From contig JAIRMB010000035.1 of NCBI GenBank assembly GCA_031258995.1, forward strand, positions 1 to 7,831: a DNA stretch of 7,831 nucleotides. Direction: 5' to 3'. Both the position numbers and the translations under genes were made by a program. This DNA is from Puniceicoccales bacterium (GTDB taxonomy: Bacteria > Verrucomicrobiota > Verrucomicrobiia > Opitutales > JAIRLM01). A model generated the notes under the pieces. It made no database searches. It saw nothing but the letters and a program-made list of their open reading frames with translations, and was not told the DNA's origin. Shown here piece after piece: positions 6,458 to 7,831 of the stretch (position 1 is the stretch's first letter; each line of letters begins with the position of its first letter).

Positions 6458-7153
6458 ATGGCTGAATTAACAAAAGAACAGGAGGCGATGCTGGAAGAAA
6501 TCGCCAAAAAAGTGGCCGAAGAGGTCGTGAAGGGGGAAGGCGGAGAGCCGAATCCGTTCGAATCGCCGGAGTTACTTAAGGAACGGCGCATGCACGAGAT
6601 CCTCAACGTTCTCAAGGAAGGCGAGGTAATCGCCATGGAAGGCGTGGAATTTTTTCTGTCCCGCGACGAAAAAGGGCAGGCAAAGGCCGTCTTCGACAAA
6701 ATTCGAAATGCCCTGCCCAGCCTGATGAAGTCGCCGTCCGACAAGCAAACTCTCAAAGGTGTGTTGAATCAGGAAGATTACACCGTCCTGAATGGAATCG
6801 CGATGAAAACCTACGAGGAGAAGGAGTACAAAGCCGCGAGCGCCATGTTCTCCGTCATTGTGCGGCTCTTTATCGAAGAAATCCAAATTCAGCCATTCAT
6901 CATGCTGGCCCTCTGCGAATGGCAGTTGAACGGTATCGAGGCGGCGACAAAGGTCTATGAGCTCTACTTGCAAATGTTCGAAGATCCGCTGCTTTGCTAC
7001 TATGCCGCTGACTGCTTCGTCAAAGCCGGCCGCCAGCCGGAGGCGCGAAATGCGATCGACCGGGGGCTACAGCTCATCGAGGCCGGCAAAGTGTTGGAAG
7101 GCCGCGAAGAGCTTGAGAGAGAGATGTCGAAACTGCAGGGTGCGTTGAAATAG
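6458..7153 (+). CDS. SycD/LcrH-family type III secretion chaperone (TPR protein)
   Basis: 231 residues. Three tandem tetratricopeptide-like helical pairs lie at about 108-139 (YEEKEYKAASAMF), 145-175 (QPFIMLALCEWQLNGIEAA) and 176-207 (YYAADCFVKAGRQPEARNA). This spacing and the Y-x-A-x-C-x-x-x-x-G-x-x-x-x-A signature match class II chaperones of type III secretion, which hold the hydrophobic pore-forming translocators soluble in the cytoplasm before export. The protein has an acidic and basic N-terminal extension of about 105 residues that starts AELTKEQEAMLEEI and probably forms a coiled coil or amphipathic helix. Yersinia SycD is about 168 residues, so this is a long version, closer in layout to chlamydial LcrH/Scc proteins. 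No translocator or apparatus gene is in the window, so its client is unknown; the large protein two genes upstream is only a speculative candidate. No signal peptide or membrane segment is visible. The alternative is a general TPR scaffold protein. Confidence 0.75.
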   Translation: MAELTKEQEAMLEEIAKKVAEEVVKGEGGEPNPFESPELLKERRMHEILNVLKEGEVIAMEGVEFFLSRDEKGQAKAVFDKIRNALPSLMKSPSDKQTLKGVLNQEDYTVLNGIAMKTYEEKEYKAASAMFSVIVRLFIEEIQIQPFIMLALCEWQLNGIEAATKVYELYLQMFEDPLLCYYAADCFVKAGRQPEARNAIDRGLQLIEAGKVLEGREELEREMSKLQGALK

Positions 7154-7167
7154 TTCGTAGACGTATG

Positions 7168-7195
7168 GCAGCGGGGAGCGGCCGGCTCCCGCTGC
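7168..7195 (+). terminator. Strong GC-rich hairpin after the chaperone gene
   Basis: GCAGCGGGGAGC (7168-7179) pairs with GCTCCCGCTGC (7185-7195) around the loop GGCCG: 11 base pairs with a single bulged G. It begins 15 bases after the chaperone stop codon. The T-content downstream is poor (a TTTT occurs only near 7213), so it is an incomplete intrinsic terminator. It may instead protect the 3' end of the message or end transcription with Rho. Confidence 0.5.
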
Positions 7196-7258
7196 TGCGT
7201 TCGGCTTCTGTATTTTGGTAGCCGATTGATGTGGTTTCTCGCACTTTCCCGTTGCCAA

Positions 7259-7270
7259 GGCGCAAGCGCC
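7259..7270. repeat. Palindrome GGCGC-AA-GCGCC before the aspS start
   Basis: Perfect 5-base arms surround AA. As RNA it could form a four-pair stem with a CAAG tetraloop only 4 bases before ATG 7275 and 19 bases before ATG 7290, overlapping the only AAGG-like ribosome-binding sequence (7257-7260). It might affect which aspS start is used. It could also be chance in GC-rich DNA. Confidence 0.3.
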
Positions 7271-7274
7271 ACCC

Positions 7275-7831
7275 ATGGCTCTAGCCACCATGAAACGGAC
7301 CCACTGCTGTGGAGAACTGAGGGCCGGTGACGTCGGGAAATCGGTCCGGCTGGTGGGCTGGATTCGGGCCCGGCGGGACCACGGCGGGCTGTTCTTTCTC
7401 GATCTGGGAGATCGCACGGGGGTCGTGCAGCTACTCATCGACGTGCAGCACCATCTGGAGTTGGAATCGCTGTCCGCCCTCCGCTGCGAGTCGGTCATTG
7501 GAGTGGAAGGGATTTTGCGCCTGCGGCCGAAGGAGACGGCCAATGGCAAATTGGCCACGGGCGAGGTGGAAGTTGCCGTTAGTAGGGCTATTGTCCACAA
7601 TTTCGCCGATCCGCTCCCTTTTGCCTTGGATGACGGAACGGCGGAGAAGGTAAATGAGGAAGTGCGGCTCACCTACCGCTACTTGGATCTGCGCCGGCCC
7701 AGGTGCTACGGTCGGCTTCTGCGGCGCCATAAGATCGCCGCTGCCGCGCGCAACTTTTTAAATGAAAGTGATTTTCTAGAAATTGAACTCCCCACCCTCT
7801 TTAAAACTACTCCCGAAGGCGCCCGCGAATT
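7275..7831 (+). CDS. aspS: Aspartyl-tRNA synthetase AspS, 5' part (cut by window edge)
   Basis: AspS joins aspartate to tRNA-Asp (in many bacteria also tRNA-Asn) for protein synthesis. Two in-frame ATG codons compete: 7275 (MALATMKRTH) and 7290 (MKRTHCCGEL). Family members usually begin M-x-R-T-H-x-C-G-E-L, so 7290 is the more natural protein start; the listed range takes the longer form. From 7290, 180 residues are visible out of about 590. The N-terminal OB-fold anticodon-binding domain shows RTHCCGELR, VRLVGWIRARRDHGG and FLDLGDRTGVVQ. The linker carries RLTYRYLDLRRP, and the class II catalytic domain begins with motif 1 around FLEIELPTL and T-T-P-E-G-A-R at the edge. The bacterial rather than archaeal form is indicated by the RRDHGG and RYLDLRR signatures. 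The GAD insert and motifs 2 and 3 lie outside. No good Shine-Dalgarno sequence is seen for either start. Confidence 0.95.
   Translation, partial: MALATMKRTHCCGELRAGDVGKSVRLVGWIRARRDHGGLFFLDLGDRTGVVQLLIDVQHHLELESLSALRCESVIGVEGILRLRPKETANGKLATGEVEVAVSRAIVHNFADPLPFALDDGTAEKVNEEVRLTYRYLDLRRPRCYGRLLRRHKIAAAARNFLNESDFLEIELPTLFKTTPEGARE

Noticed and set aside
7067..7672. 201-codon minus-strand frame spanning the chaperone end, the spacer and aspS
   Set aside because: Ser/Arg/Pro-rich composition, no motif, and it covers two well-supported genes and a hairpin on the + strand.
1..7831. tRNA, CRISPR array, insertion sequence or integrase
   Set aside because: Spacers are only about 120-136 bases, with no cloverleaf, no regularly spaced repeats and no transposase motif on either strand.

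Overview
The window is a stretch of bacterial chromosome with all five genes on the + strand: the 3' part of dnaG (DNA primase), a very large gene (about 1,137 codons) of no recognised family overall, der/engA (ribosome-assembly GTPase), a SycD/LcrH-type tetratricopeptide chaperone gene of the kind used by type III secretion systems (T3SS), and the 5' part of aspS (aspartyl-tRNA synthetase). The housekeeping genes are clearly bacterial. A T3SS translocator-type chaperone next to a giant protein that ends in an OTU-deubiquitinase-like segment points to a host-associated, possibly intracellular bacterium. The long chaperone resembles chlamydial LcrH/Scc proteins more than the short Yersinia form, so a member of the PVC group (Chlamydiae/Verrucomicrobia) is my best guess, held with low confidence because nothing here is diagnostic of a phylum.

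Layout: 1-1284 dnaG (N-terminal zinc finger and start lie outside); 1285-1413 spacer with two perfect inverted repeats; 1414-4827 the large protein; 4828-4947 spacer with two hairpins, the second followed by seven T; 4948-6324 der, GTG start; 6325-6457 spacer with a hairpin and an A9T5 tract; 6458-7153 chaperone gene with a good ribosome-binding site; 7154-7274 spacer with a strong GC-rich hairpin; 7275 or 7290 to the right edge aspS. No gap exceeds 300 bases, and I see no tRNA, rRNA, CRISPR array or insertion sequence. The 120-136-base spacers, most with a hairpin, suggest largely separate transcription units rather than one operon.

The most interesting object is the large protein. Near residue 639 it has a GDCLF cysteine motif, and at 974-980 a W-x-G-D-x-E-L motif followed by a hydrophobic strand; candidate catalytic histidines follow at 1039 and 1131. 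This is the order of an OTU cysteine protease, but the Cys-loop and the WG motif are separated by about 335 mostly helical residues, recalling the inserted helical lobes of Legionella Lot-type OTUs. About 610 further residues precede it and match nothing I know. The working inference is a secreted effector that edits host ubiquitin, lying two genes upstream of a T3SS chaperone. Neither secretion, catalysis nor pairing with that chaperone is shown by the sequence.
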